DNA from: a virus
DNA: 28,815 nucleotides
Virus record (IMG/VR): IMGVR_UViG_3300037584_000249
Span: 1-28,815 of that record
Reading direction: 5' to 3' (one strand)
Part shown: positions 28,626 to 28,815 of the stretch, piece by piece
Position numbering within the stretch: the first letter of the stretch is position 1
Layout: the number at the start of each line of letters is the position of its first letter
Notes under the pieces: model-generated
What the model was told of the DNA's origin: nothing
What the model saw: only the letters and a program-made list of their open reading frames with translations
Database searches by the model: none
Position numbers and translations under genes: made by a program

Positions 28626-28699
28626 AGTATTTATTTTCATATCAAATACTAATCGTGTTGGGTTGGCTTCTCTCTCCAGCCCAACACCTACAAGAGAGA
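28626..28699 (+). promoter_or_regulatory. Structured leader before the rightward gene at 28706
   Basis: Two hairpins in series: agtattt / aaatact (28626-28632, 28644-28650) and a strong 12-bp stem gtgttgggttgg / ccagcccaacac (28655-28666, 28676-28687) with one G-T pair and a nine-base loop, cttctctct. Loop bases 28669-28675 are complementary to 28693-28699, the purine-rich ribosome site before the ATG. No T run follows, so it is not a standard terminator. Translation control of the gene at 28706 is a fair inference. Confidence 0.55.
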
Positions 28700-28705
28700 T
28701 AAAAA

Positions 28706-28815
28706 ATGAAAACAGATAAATACGGAATAGAAATAAAAGTTGGCGACTATGTACTTTTAGATTCTTACACAGGAATGGAGTATGGAACTTCTGCTGGTAA
28801 GATTGTTCAAATAAA
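28706..28815 (+). CDS. Unknown protein, 5' part only (runs off the window)
   Basis: Begins MKTDKYGIEIKVGDYVLLDS and continues YTGMEYGTSAGKIVQIK up to the window end, with no stop. The 'G.eIkvGDyVl..s....y......GkIv.i' pattern is that of a small SH3-like beta barrel seen in many short phage proteins. AGAGAGA upstream serves as ribosome site and may be masked by the leader hairpin. It is the first rightward gene of the divergent pair. Confidence 0.7.
   Translation, partial: MKTDKYGIEIKVGDYVLLDSYTGMEYGTSAGKIVQI

Noticed and set aside
1-28815. tRNA genes, CRISPR arrays, insertion sequences
   Set aside because: No cloverleaf-like arrangement, regularly spaced direct repeats, transposase or terminal inverted repeats were seen on reading both strands.

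Overview
The window is a 28.8-kb piece of a tailed double-stranded DNA phage with very low GC content. It looks like a long-non-contractile-tail (siphovirus-type) phage of a marine, low-GC alphaproteobacterium such as the SAR11 group. The host is an inference: it rests on base composition, on gene-transfer-agent-like holin and distal-tail families, and on tail-fibre and small basic protein types that I recall from uncultured marine phages. No integrase, tRNA, rRNA, insertion sequence or CRISPR array was found.

Positions 1-24236 are almost fully coding on the plus strand, with many ATGA or TAATG overlaps. The order is: a small-terminase-like HTH protein; a run of tiny genes (basic, cysteine-rich, membrane and exported proteins); the large terminase; portal; MuF-like minor capsid protein; scaffold; major capsid protein. 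These are followed by head-tail joining genes; tail tube; a tail assembly chaperone made in two forms by a predicted -1 frameshift; tape measure; distal tail and hub proteins; a J-like tail tip protein; and four fibre or adhesin genes. Next come an M15-type endolysin, a block of five tiny lysine-rich proteins, an XhlA-like membrane protein, a metallophosphoesterase, a DUF3310 protein, a GTA-type holin and one unknown gene.

Positions 24237-24419 are a convergent intergenic region, unusually rich in inverted repeats. Positions 24420-28399 are one minus-strand operon. It holds a protein with an SSB-type acidic tail, a PD-(D/E)XK nuclease, an XRE repressor-like protein, a putative lipoprotein and several tiny or unknown genes. 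Many of its genes carry the same strong ribosome binding site (AAAGGAGAGA). Positions 28400-28705 are the divergent control region, with a candidate leftward promoter, two adjacent 17-bp palindromes and a structured leader in front of a rightward gene that runs off the window end.

The left 24 kb therefore encodes packaging, virion assembly, adsorption and lysis. The right 4 kb looks like an early, DNA-metabolism and regulatory block. The points most worth a second look are the dnaX-type slippery site with stem-loop in the tail chaperone gene, a cupredoxin-like domain with H/C/H/M copper-ligand spacing inside a tail fibre protein, the structured convergent region, and the leader hairpin whose loop is complementary to the ribosome binding sites of the opposing operon.
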